Shown here in pieces: positions 1-7,348 of a stretch of 64,000 bases of DNA. The stretch comes from Sphingomonas sp. (GTDB lineage: Bacteria; Pseudomonadota; Alphaproteobacteria; Sphingomonadales; Sphingomonadaceae). The stretch's first letter is position 1, and every line of letters begins with the position of its first letter. The notes below the pieces were generated by a model. The model had not been told where the DNA came from. It searched no databases and saw only the letters and a program-made list of their open reading frames with translations. The position numbers were made by a program, and so were the translations under genes. The stretch covers positions 248,001-312,000 of the forward strand of contig JAFKLY010000006.1 of assembly GCA_017304655.1 (NCBI GenBank). The letters run 5' to 3'.

Positions 1-498
1 GGCGGCAAGGTGCCGCAGGATGCGCTGCCGGTCACATTTGGCCTGCTGCTCAACCTCGTCGGCGTGATGGGGGCGGATGCAACCGAGCATCAGGTCTGGG
101 CCTATCTGCGCAATTATGCGCCCGATGCCTCGGTGGAGAACTATCCGAGGCTGGCCGGTCTGGTGCGCAATGCGCTGGCCTTCAACCGCGACTTCATTGC
201 GCCGACGCTCAAGCGCCGCGCGCCCGAGCCGAATGAGGCGCTGGCCCTCACCGAGCTGGATGCCCAGCTTGCCGCGCTGCCCGATCAAGCGAGCGCCGAG
301 GATATCCAGAACATCGTCTACGAAATCGGGAAGGACCCGCATTACGGGTTCGAGGCGCTGCGGGACTGGTTCAAGGCGCTTTACGAGACGCTGCTGGGGG
401 CCGAGCAAGGGCCGCGCATGGGCAGCTTCATCGCGCTTTACGGCGTTGCGAACAGCCGCAAGCTGATCGCGCAGGCGCTTGAGGCGGTTCAGGCCTGA
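1..498 (+). CDS. lysK: Lysyl-tRNA synthetase, class I (C-terminal part)
   Basis: Partial gene: frame 1 is open from the first base, so the upstream part, including the class I catalytic motifs, lies outside the window. The 165 visible residues look like the C-terminal helical anticodon-binding region of class I LysRS, which charges tRNA-Lys in the cytoplasm. The recognisable stretches are an LLNLVGVMGAD-like segment and the terminal RMGSFIALYG segment. Most bacteria use the unrelated class II enzyme, and class I is usual in alphaproteobacteria. Identity rests on overall resemblance of the C-terminal region, since no catalytic motif is in view. Confidence 0.85.
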   Translation, partial: GGKVPQDALPVTFGLLLNLVGVMGADATEHQVWAYLRNYAPDASVENYPRLAGLVRNALAFNRDFIAPTLKRRAPEPNEALALTELDAQLAALPDQASAEDIQNIVYEIGKDPHYGFEALRDWFKALYETLLGAEQGPRMGSFIALYGVANSRKLIAQALEAVQA

Positions 499-520
499 CA
501 GCGCGCCGGCTGGCTGTCCG

Positions 521-955
521 TCAGAGAGACGGGCGGTGCGGCTGACATTGGGCGAGCTGGATGGCGGCGGTCGCTGCGATCGCACTCTCGAACAGATGCT
601 GTGCCGTCTCGGCCGGGAGCATATCGCGCAGGATCGTGATTGCCGTCGCGTCATCGCCTTGCGCGGCCGCTACGACCAGATCGCCGAGCAGCGCTTCGTC
701 CGGCGTCAGGCGCACCGAGCAGGGGCGGTGGATCAGGAACGGATCGGGCCAGTCCTGCTGGATCGCGCGCGCCAGTCGCTCCACGCGGCGCGCGGCATCC
801 ATGCTGCGCATCCGCACGGCGAGGTCAGGCAGCGGATCGCGCCCCGCCTGGCCGAACAGGATGCACAGCCGCGTTGCCATGATGATGTGGACGGCCGCGA
901 GCGGATAAGCGCGCAAATCCCTGAACGCGAAGAGTGAAGCGAGATCCTTTGCCAT
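521..955 (-). CDS. Hypothetical protein, possibly DUF6628-like
   Basis: A 144-residue soluble protein with no signal peptide. A central arginine-rich region is followed by a Pro-Cys element (HRPCSVRLTPDEALL) and helical segments. The layout resembles the DUF6628 family common in sphingomonads, which has a similar cysteine and T-x-D-E element, but the match is by eye only. The start is uncertain: ATG at 955 has a weak GGGAT upstream, while tandem ATGs at 991 and 994 would add 12 or 13 residues. It converges with lysK across 22 bases. No function can be assigned. Confidence 0.6.
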   Translation of the reverse strand: MAKDLASLFAFRDLRAYPLAAVHIIMATRLCILFGQAGRDPLPDLAVRMRSMDAARRVERLARAIQQDWPDPFLIHRPCSVRLTPDEALLGDLVVAAAQGDDATAITILRDMLPAETAQHLFESAIAATAAIQLAQCQPHRPSL

Positions 956-1041
956 ACCGATATCCCAAGTCGAACCAGTGGTGCGACTCATCATATGATA
1001 TTGCGAACGATTTGCAATAAAGGATCGTCAGACTGATATGA

Positions 1042-1068
1042 AAAGCCCCTCCGCGACGGGAGGGGCTT
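1042..1068 (-). terminator. Rho-independent terminator of the DUF885 gene
   Basis: A perfect 10-bp stem (AAGCCCCTCC at 1043-1052 with GGAGGGGCTT at 1059-1068) has a 6-base loop. On the minus strand it is followed by TTTT, 13 bases after the DUF885 stop codon. Confidence 0.85.
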
Positions 1069-1081
1069 CGCATGGAAGGTT

Positions 1082-2911
1082 TTATCCCGCCTTCCTGGCG
1101 GCGATCCAGTCGTCGATCTTCTTCTCCAGCACGGTCATCGGCAGCGCGCCGGTCATGAGTACCTGCGCATGAAAGTCCTTCACGTCGAAGCGGCTGCCCA
1201 GCGCATCCTGTGCCTTCTTCTTCAGACGCTGGATGGTCAGCGCGCCGATCTTGTAGGCGAGCGCCTGGCTGGGGATGGCAATGTAGCGCTCCACTTCCGC
1301 CGTCGCGTCGGTGCGCCCCATGGCGCTATTGTCGAGCATGTACTGAATGGCCTGATCCCGGCTCCAGCCCTTGGCATGCAGGCCGCTGTCGACCACGAGG
1401 CGCATTGCGCGGAGCATCTCGTCATCGAGATGGCCCATGCGCTGATAGGGGTCGGCATAGAGGCCGAAATCATAGCCCAGTTTCTCGGCATAAAGCGCCC
1501 AGCCCTCGACATAAGCGGTGTTCCCGCCAAAGCGCATGAAGGCGGGCAGGCTGGTATTCTCCTGTGCGAGGCTGATCTGGAAATGATGCCCCGGCGCGCC
1601 TTCGTGGAGATACAGCGTGGTCATGCCAGGGATGCTGCGCGAGGGCAGGTCATAGGCATTGAAATAGAAGACGCCCGGTCGCGAGCCATCCGGCGTGCCG
1701 CTTTCATAGGAGCCGCCAGCCTCATATTTCTCGCGGAATTCCGGATAGGGGCGGATTTCCAGCTTGGTCTTGGGCAGCACCGAGAACTGGCTGGGTACCT
1801 TCTCGTCGACGATCTTGCCGATCCGGTAGAAGTCCTGCGTCATCCACTCGCGCGAGGTGGGGTGGAACTTCGGATCGTCGCGCAGATAGGTGAAGAACTG
1901 CGCCAGCGTTCCCTTGAAGCCGGTTTGCTGACGGATCTGGTCCATTTCCTTGCGAATGCGCGCGACTTCCGAGAGACCGAGAGTGTGCACATAATCGGCG
2001 GTCAGCGGCAGCGTCGTCGTGCCCCGGATCAGCTCGGCATAGAGCAGGTCGCCGCCCTTCATGGCACTGAGGCCGACTTTCTCCCGCGCGACCGGGAGAT
2101 ACTCGGTCTTGAGGAAATCGCGCAGGCGCTGTTCGGCAGGATTGATGCCGTTGACGATGATGTCGCGATACGCGGCGGTCAGCCGGGTCTTGTCCGCGTC
2201 GGTGATGCCATCGGGAAAAGCGAGCACCGGCTGGTAGAAGGGCGATTCCTCGAGCTTCTGGGCCAGTAGTGCGTCGAGCTGGGCAATCACGTTGGTGATC
2301 GTCAGCTTGGTCTCGACCACGCCGCTCTTCATGCCCTCGCGGAAGCGCCCGATCGAACGGTCAAGATACAGGATGTAGTCCTTGTGGCGCTTCAGATTGT
2401 TCTCGTAATCGAGCACCGTTTTGAACGGCGCTGCGCCCTTGCCCGATGCAAAGGTGGGGTAAAAGGTGTGGAAGCCGCTGAAGTGGTTGATCGGCCGCAC
2501 GATCGTCAGGGCGACGATCTCCGGGCGCAGGCTTTTGAGGTTTTCCTCGGTCTGCCACTGGAAGACATCATAGGCGATCTTGTTCTGCTCGGTCAGCTTC
2601 GCGCGGTCGATGGCCTTGAGCGCGGCCAGATCAGCTTCGGATGCCTTGCGCTCGGCGGCGATATAGTCGTCCGTAATGTAGTCGCCGAGCCGGTCGGCAT
2701 AGCGCAGGTCGCCGCGGAACAGGGCGTTCAGCGGGTTGCGCTGCAGGCTCGCTTCATCGGACGCGGCGAACAAGGCGAAAAGCGTCTGGTCCTCGGTCTG
2801 TTGCGCGCTTGCTGCCGCAGGTGCGGGCGTCTGAGAGAAGGCGGGCAAGGTCAGACTCGTGGCGGCCAGCAGCAGGGCTGCGGTCTGCAGGATATTGGGG
2901 ACGCGCGGCAT
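1082..2911 (-). CDS. DUF885 family secreted metallopeptidase-like protein
   Basis: 609 residues with an N-terminal signal peptide ending near a TLPAFSQ-type cleavage site, so probably periplasmic. The DUF885 hallmark HEGAPGHH falls at about residues 436-443, followed about 30 residues later by EGWALY. These give an HExxH-like zinc site with a downstream glutamate, as in M32-like peptidases. Substrates of bacterial DUF885 proteins are mostly unknown. The start at 2911 is chosen for its AAAGGACC ribosome-binding site and because the signal peptide begins there; the longer frame to 3070 adds arginine-rich sequence. The gene stands alone with its own terminator. Confidence 0.9.
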   Translation of the reverse strand: MPRVPNILQTAALLLAATSLTLPAFSQTPAPAAASAQQTEDQTLFALFAASDEASLQRNPLNALFRGDLRYADRLGDYITDDYIAAERKASEADLAALKAIDRAKLTEQNKIAYDVFQWQTEENLKSLRPEIVALTIVRPINHFSGFHTFYPTFASGKGAAPFKTVLDYENNLKRHKDYILYLDRSIGRFREGMKSGVVETKLTITNVIAQLDALLAQKLEESPFYQPVLAFPDGITDADKTRLTAAYRDIIVNGINPAEQRLRDFLKTEYLPVAREKVGLSAMKGGDLLYAELIRGTTTLPLTADYVHTLGLSEVARIRKEMDQIRQQTGFKGTLAQFFTYLRDDPKFHPTSREWMTQDFYRIGKIVDEKVPSQFSVLPKTKLEIRPYPEFREKYEAGGSYESGTPDGSRPGVFYFNAYDLPSRSIPGMTTLYLHEGAPGHHFQISLAQENTSLPAFMRFGGNTAYVEGWALYAEKLGYDFGLYADPYQRMGHLDDEMLRAMRLVVDSGLHAKGWSRDQAIQYMLDNSAMGRTDATAEVERYIAIPSQALAYKIGALTIQRLKKKAQDALGSRFDVKDFHAQVLMTGALPMTVLEKKIDDWIAARKAG

Positions 2912-3109
2912 GGATGGTCCTTTTTGTGGGGGCGATCGGTCGATCGGATACCACCTGCCTAAAGGTCGCGAAGGGGCTCGGCAACTGGCAGAAAAGTGCG
3001 ACTCTGGAAGGCCGCGAAGTGCGAGACCTGACATTGCTGGCCGCAGCCGACCAGCGTAACTTTGTTTCAAATATGTGCGAGCACAAGACTCGATTGAGCG
3101 CGGTCGCCT

Positions 3110-3144
3110 AAAAAAAGGCCCTCCCGCATGGAGCGGAAGGGCCT
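3110..3144 (-). terminator. Rho-independent terminator of the RcnB-like gene
   Basis: A 12-bp stem with one mismatch (AGGCCCTCCCGC at 3116-3127 with GCGGAAGGGCCT at 3133-3144) and a 5-base loop. On the minus strand it is followed by a run of seven T residues, just downstream of the stop at 3167. Confidence 0.88.
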
Positions 3145-3166
3145 GGATGCATTGCCTGGGGTCGGA

Positions 3167-3601
3167 TCAGCGGAAGGCGTGGTAGACCACCTTGACGACC
3201 CGACCGGTGCGGATGTTGACGAGCAGTGCGTCGTCATAATGGCGCACCCAACGCTCGTTGACGCCCGGCCGTGCCCAGCGGAAGCGGCCGTAATCGACGA
3301 TTACGTAGCGATGGCCGTAATAAGCCGGCTGAATGCGGGCGCCGGTCGTGTAGCGCTTGTAGCGGAAATCGGCCTTCCAGGGGTGGGCGCGGTTATAGTC
3401 GCGCACTTCCCGATTGTAGTCCCAGCGGGCGTCCCGCAGTTCGCGCTGTTCCTGACGCAGGTCGCGGCGAGCGTCCCGCACATCGCGCTGCTCCTCGCGC
3501 ACGTCCTGCCGTTCCCGGCGCACATCGCTGGCGGATTGCGCCATGGCCGTCGAGGGGATGAGCGCCAGGGCGGCCAGGCTCGCAAAAATCAGTTTCTTCA
3601 T
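3167..3601 (-). CDS. RcnB family secreted protein
   Basis: 144 residues: signal peptide (cleavage after about residue 22, AMA-QS), then a highly charged Arg/Glu/Asp/Gln coiled-coil-like stretch to about residue 70, then a C-terminal domain with YDDALLVNIRTGRVV, typical of the RcnB family. E. coli RcnB is a periplasmic protein affecting nickel/cobalt efflux; the role of sphingomonad homologues is not established. The start is ATG at 3601, with AGGAG 9 bases upstream; an in-frame GTG at 3604 is possible. A second, longer RcnB-like gene lies about 1 kb away on the same strand. Confidence 0.85.
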   Translation of the reverse strand: MKKLIFASLAALALIPSTAMAQSASDVRRERQDVREEQRDVRDARRDLRQEQRELRDARWDYNREVRDYNRAHPWKADFRYKRYTTGARIQPAYYGHRYVIVDYGRFRWARPGVNERWVRHYDDALLVNIRTGRVVKVVYHAFR

Positions 3602-3782
3602 CACATGACACTCCTATTCCGTGTCAGGCGGGCGGAACCTGTGGGGGATGAGGGAGGAAAGCTCCACCAGCGCCTGACAAGCTCGTTATGGCCTCGTCGT
3701 CCTGAACGGCACTGGAATGCGGACGTCAGTTTCGGCTCATAAGTGTCGCAATTTGTCGCACTTTTTGTAGCGCAGGCCGCGC

Positions 3783-4472
3783 TCAGGGCTTGTTGCGCGG
3801 TTCCCAGCGGCGCTCGCGATACCAGCGCGTCACGACATATTTCACGCCTTTCACCACCGGCAGAGCGGCATGAATGGTGTCGTGATTGGGGCTGCCGTCG
3901 GCGGCCATGTCGTTCCAGATCAGCAGCGTGCCGGAGCGGGGAGGCACGGTGACACCCAGTCGGGGGAATTGCGTCTCGCCGCCTTGCTCCACCTCGCAGA
4001 GATAGACCATCGCTGTCCAGCAGCGCTGGCCGCCGCTCACCCGCATATTGGGCCAGTAGTGGACATTGCCGGGGAAATAGTCGCAGTGCAGATGATAATG
4101 CTGGCCGGGATGATAACGCTGGCCCTGGAGCAGTTCGCCGGTGTCGCCCTCCAGACCCATGAGCGCATCGATCCGCTTGGTGACAGCGATCACCAGCGGG
4201 TCATAGATATCCAGATTGCAACTGCTGCTGGTCCGATAGCCGGAATCGGTCCCTGAGAAGAGCTTGGAGGGTTTGCAGCCCGCTTCGATCTTCGCGATGA
4301 TCTCGCTGCATTCCTTGGGCGAGACGAGGCCGTGGCGCAGGAACATCTCGGCCCGGTCGGTCGCGACCCGGCTGACCATGGGATTGCGGGACAGGCGCTG
4401 GCGCACGCGCTCGCCGATTTCGGCGCGGGCGGCGGAAGGAAGGTCGGCGTCGTCGAGCCAGGTCTCTCTCAT
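3783..4472 (-). CDS. Prolyl-4-hydroxylase-like 2OG-Fe(II) dioxygenase
   Basis: 229 residues. The Fe(II) site is visible as H-C-D at about residues 129-131 and a distal His at about 201 in an IHAALPV element. A Lys at about 211 in GVKYVV fits the 2-oxoglutarate carboxylate contact, followed by an RWYRER end. This is the P4H alpha-subunit-like family, and the target protein or small molecule is unknown. The start at 4472 is chosen for AGGAG 8 bases upstream; the frame extends further upstream. There is no signal peptide, so it is cytoplasmic. It lies between two RcnB-like genes whose disordered Arg/Asn/Pro-rich segments could be substrates, which is speculation. Confidence 0.88.
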   Translation of the reverse strand: MRETWLDDADLPSAARAEIGERVRQRLSRNPMVSRVATDRAEMFLRHGLVSPKECSEIIAKIEAGCKPSKLFSGTDSGYRTSSSCNLDIYDPLVIAVTKRIDALMGLEGDTGELLQGQRYHPGQHYHLHCDYFPGNVHYWPNMRVSGGQRCWTAMVYLCEVEQGGETQFPRLGVTVPPRSGTLLIWNDMAADGSPNHDTIHAALPVVKGVKYVVTRWYRERRWEPRNKP

Positions 4473-4561
4473 GAGGAGGGCTCCTGCCATGCGAAGGCGG
4501 GATCGGGCAAGCCCGTCCTTGCTCGGGCACATGGCGATCGGTCATGGCGGGCGCGCCTGAC

Positions 4562-4597
4562 AAAAAGGACCGACTCCTGCCGAGGCGGGAGCCGGCC
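4562..4597 (-). terminator. Probable terminator of the long RcnB-like gene
   Basis: An 8-bp stem including one G-T pair (4574-4581 with 4584-4591) is extended imperfectly outward. On the minus strand it is followed by TTTTT at 4566-4562. A second hairpin (TTTCCTGA at 4603-4610 with TCAGGAAA at 4618-4625) lies between it and the gene. Confidence 0.6.
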
Positions 4598-4661
4598 CAG
4601 TCTTTCCTGAAGGCCGATCAGGAAAGCGGTGCTGGCAGGGGGCTGGCGCTTACCAGACTCC

Positions 4662-5684
4662 TCACCAGAAGAAGTCGTGGATCACGTCCACCACATAGCC
4701 GTCGCGAATGTCGACCAGCAGCGCATCGTCATAATAGCGGACCCAGCGCAGCGGACCGTAAGCGGGCGGGAGCCGGTAATCATACGGATCGTCGATCCAG
4801 TAATCGGACGCGAACAGCACGTTGCTCAGATAGATGCCGATCGAGAAGCGGCGATATCCGTAGCTCCAGCCATAAGGCGCATAATAGGTCGGCAGCCGGT
4901 AGACGTAGCGATTCTGCGCCCGGTAGTCGCGCCAGTCATAGCGGCGGTCGTTGCGCCAGCGGTTGTCCCAGCGGTTCCAGCCGGCCCAGCGGTCGCGATC
5001 GTTGAGGCGCCGCTGTGCGCTCCAGTCGCGCTGGCGTGACCAGTCGTTGCGATCGCGATTGTCATAGCGGTCGCGCGAATTGTTCCAGTTGCGCTGGTCG
5101 TTGGAGGCCCGATCGTCGTCGCGTCGGCGCTCGCCGTTGCCCGCCCAGTTGCGTGTGCGATTGTCGTCCCGGTTCCAGTTGCCCTGGCGGTCGTCCGTAC
5201 CGTTGCGGCTCCAGGTGCCGCGCTGGCCGTCATTGTCCCGGTTGCGGTTCCAGTCCTGACGTTCGGCCGGCGGGGTCGATGGCGTGGGAGCGCTGCTCTG
5301 CTCGGCCGACCAGCGCCGACCCTGCTGTTGCTGCCAATTGCCCTGCGGCGCAGGGCCAGGCTGCCCGGCGGTATCGCGCCGCCGGCGCCAGTCCATGCGG
5401 CCGGCATCCGAGGGTGGCACGCGCGTCGACGACACGGTGGGGGCGACGCGCTGTTCCGGCGCGGGCACGGCGTTGCCGCGCGCTTCCGGTGCGGGCCGCG
5501 ACCAGCTGCGTTCGCCCATGCCGCGATTGTCGCCGCCTCGGTTCTCGCCGCCACGATTGGCGGATTGGCCAGGGCGAGGACCATTGACCCAGCCCGCTTC
5601 GCCGCGGCCCTCGCGCTGTGCAAGCGCAGGCGCGCCGCTGAGCAGGGTGGAGGCCAGCAGACCCATGATGACTAAGCGTTTCAT
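4662..5684 (-). CDS. RcnB family secreted protein with long disordered Arg/Asn/Asp-rich region
   Basis: 340 residues: signal peptide (about 1-22, APALAQ), then about 230 residues of low-complexity Arg, Asn, Asp, Gln, Gly and Trp sequence with repeated RDN/NRD/WNR elements, then the folded C-terminal RcnB-type domain (YDDALLVDIRDGYVVDVIHDFFW). The family is usually 100-160 residues long, so the central part is an expansion. Function is unknown; a periplasmic or envelope location is inferred from the signal peptide. The C-terminal motif closely matches the protein encoded at 3167-3601, so the two are paralogues. Confidence 0.85.
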   Translation of the reverse strand: MKRLVIMGLLASTLLSGAPALAQREGRGEAGWVNGPRPGQSANRGGENRGGDNRGMGERSWSRPAPEARGNAVPAPEQRVAPTVSSTRVPPSDAGRMDWRRRRDTAGQPGPAPQGNWQQQQGRRWSAEQSSAPTPSTPPAERQDWNRNRDNDGQRGTWSRNGTDDRQGNWNRDDNRTRNWAGNGERRRDDDRASNDQRNWNNSRDRYDNRDRNDWSRQRDWSAQRRLNDRDRWAGWNRWDNRWRNDRRYDWRDYRAQNRYVYRLPTYYAPYGWSYGYRRFSIGIYLSNVLFASDYWIDDPYDYRLPPAYGPLRWVRYYDDALLVDIRDGYVVDVIHDFFW

Positions 5685-5838
5685 CCAGAAACATCCTCAA
5701 TGAACGGCGACTCTTCGCCTATGAGGCACGGTCTAGGCCGATGCTGCTGTCACGCCGCTGAACATCTGTGTCAGCTTGCTGCAAGAATGTCCCGACCTGG
5801 GACAGGGGGCATTCGTGCCCCGGATCGCTGGCCCGCGA

Positions 5839-6393
5839 TCAGTCGCCGGTGCCGCTTGCCGGAGGGCTGAGGCCGGGCACGTGGCGCGCCGCGTCAGCCG
5901 GAGCGATGCCAGAGGCCGGGGCTGCCGCCACGCGTTCCTCGCCCCGCATGATGCGGCCGGCCTGCTTGATCGCCTCGCGGATGCGCGGATAAGTGCCGCA
6001 GCGACAGATGTTGGTCATCGTCGCGTCGATCTCGGCATCAGTCGGATTGCTGGTGCGCTTGAGCAGCGCGGCGGCCGTCATAATCATGCCGGACTGGCAA
6101 TAGCCGCATTGCGGCGCGCCCTGCGCCGCCCAGGCCTGTTGCACGGGGTGGCTGCGATCAGGCGCCAAGCCTTCGATGGTCGTCACAAACCGCCCCTCGA
6201 CCGCGGCTATCGTTACCTGGCAGGACCGGATCGCCTTGCCGTCGATATCGACGGTGCAGGCACCGCAATCGCCCGTGCCGCAGCCATATTTGGTGCCGGT
6301 CAGGTTGGAGGCATCACGGAGCGCCCACAGCAGCGGCGTCTGCGGGTCCATCCGATATTGCACGGGGCGATCGTTGACGGTGAACTTGGTCAT
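5839..6393 (-). CDS. [2Fe-2S] small subunit of a molybdenum hydroxylase (isoquinoline 1-oxidoreductase alpha-like)
   Basis: 184 residues with both [2Fe-2S] clusters of the xanthine oxidase family small subunit: plant-ferredoxin-type Cys at about 38, 43, 46 and 58 (GCGTGDCGAC...C), and the second-cluster Cys at about 96, 99, 130 and 132 (CGYC...CRC). Such proteins pass electrons between a large molybdopterin subunit and an acceptor. The tail after about residue 155 is Ala/Pro rich. The start MTKFTV at 6393 matches the family N-terminus. The molybdopterin-binding large subunit normally encoded next to it is absent from the whole window. It lies 50 bases downstream of the aldolase gene on the same strand. 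Confidence 0.9.
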   Translation of the reverse strand: MTKFTVNDRPVQYRMDPQTPLLWALRDASNLTGTKYGCGTGDCGACTVDIDGKAIRSCQVTIAAVEGRFVTTIEGLAPDRSHPVQQAWAAQGAPQCGYCQSGMIMTAAALLKRTSNPTDAEIDATMTNICRCGTYPRIREAIKQAGRIMRGEERVAAAPASGIAPADAARHVPGLSPPASGTGD

Positions 6394-6443
6394 GACTTGG
6401 TCGTAAAAAAAGTCTCTACATCGCCCGCGCGCGCAGCGCCAGA

Positions 6444-7202
6444 TCACTCCCGCCAGCTTGGGTCGATCCGGTCGATGAGGCGAGTCATGGCGGCGAAGTC
6501 CGCAGCGCCCTGCATGCCGGCCGGGGTGGCCGAGCCGACATCACGCTGGTGGACGGCAATCACCTCGTCAGGCACGAGACGCAGCGTCCCCGCCTGCCGC
6601 GCGGCGATCTGCACCGCGCAGGCCCGCTCGAGGAAATAATAGGTCTGGAAGGCTGCCGGCAGGCTGGGGGCCATCACCAGCAGGCCATGGTTGCGCAGGA
6701 TCATGATGCGTTTGTCGCCGAGGCTTTCGAGGAAGCGCGGCCCCTCGTTCGGGTGGATCGTGACCCCCTCGAAGTCATGATAGGCAATGCGCCCGGCGAA
6801 CATGCTGGAATAAAAGTCGATCGGCTGCAGCCCTTCCTCGGTGCACGCAATCGCCATGCCGGCGGTGGTGTGCGTGTGGATGATGCAGTGTGCGTCCGGC
6901 AGGTTACGGTGAAATAGGCTGTGCTGGACGAAGCCGGCCCGGTTGACCGGATAGGGGCTGTCCGCCAGCTTGTTGCCGTCAATGTCGATCTTGACGAGGT
7001 TCGAGGCCGTCACTTCCCCATACATCAGCGTGAAGGGATTGATGAGGAAGGCATTGTCCTCGCCCGGCACGCGCAGGGAGATATGATTGTAGATCAGTTC
7101 GTCCCAGCCCAAGTGAGCGAAGATGCGATAGCAGGCGGCGAGCTGCTGGCGGGCCTGCCATTCGGCATCGCTGATCGCTGCGGGTTTGAGCGCGGTGGCC
7201 AT
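6444..7202 (-). CDS. Class II aldolase/adducin family protein
   Basis: 252 residues covering the whole class II aldolase fold. The zinc-site elements are HTHTTAG (about 108-114) and a later RNHGLLV (about 169-175), with a YNHIS element near the N-terminus. Known members are fuculose-phosphate aldolase, ribulose-phosphate epimerase and methylthioribulose dehydratase. This one resembles the less defined group annotated simply as class II aldolase/adducin, so the substrate is not known. Probably co-transcribed with the downstream [2Fe-2S] subunit gene. The start codon is ATG at 7202. Confidence 0.9.
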   Translation of the reverse strand: MATALKPAAISDAEWQARQQLAACYRIFAHLGWDELIYNHISLRVPGEDNAFLINPFTLMYGEVTASNLVKIDIDGNKLADSPYPVNRAGFVQHSLFHRNLPDAHCIIHTHTTAGMAIACTEEGLQPIDFYSSMFAGRIAYHDFEGVTIHPNEGPRFLESLGDKRIMILRNHGLLVMAPSLPAAFQTYYFLERACAVQIAARQAGTLRLVPDEVIAVHQRDVGSATPAGMQGAADFAAMTRLIDRIDPSWRE

Positions 7203-7348
7203 GGAACTTCTCTCCTTGCACGATTATGCCTGCCCTTTGCGGGCCTTGCGGCAAACATGCCTTCAGAGCCGCCAAAAGTCGAGCCGCCGGGCCTTCTGCA
7301 ATCTTGCCGATCTGCTATGGGGCCAGGGATTGTGACGAAGGACCGGCG

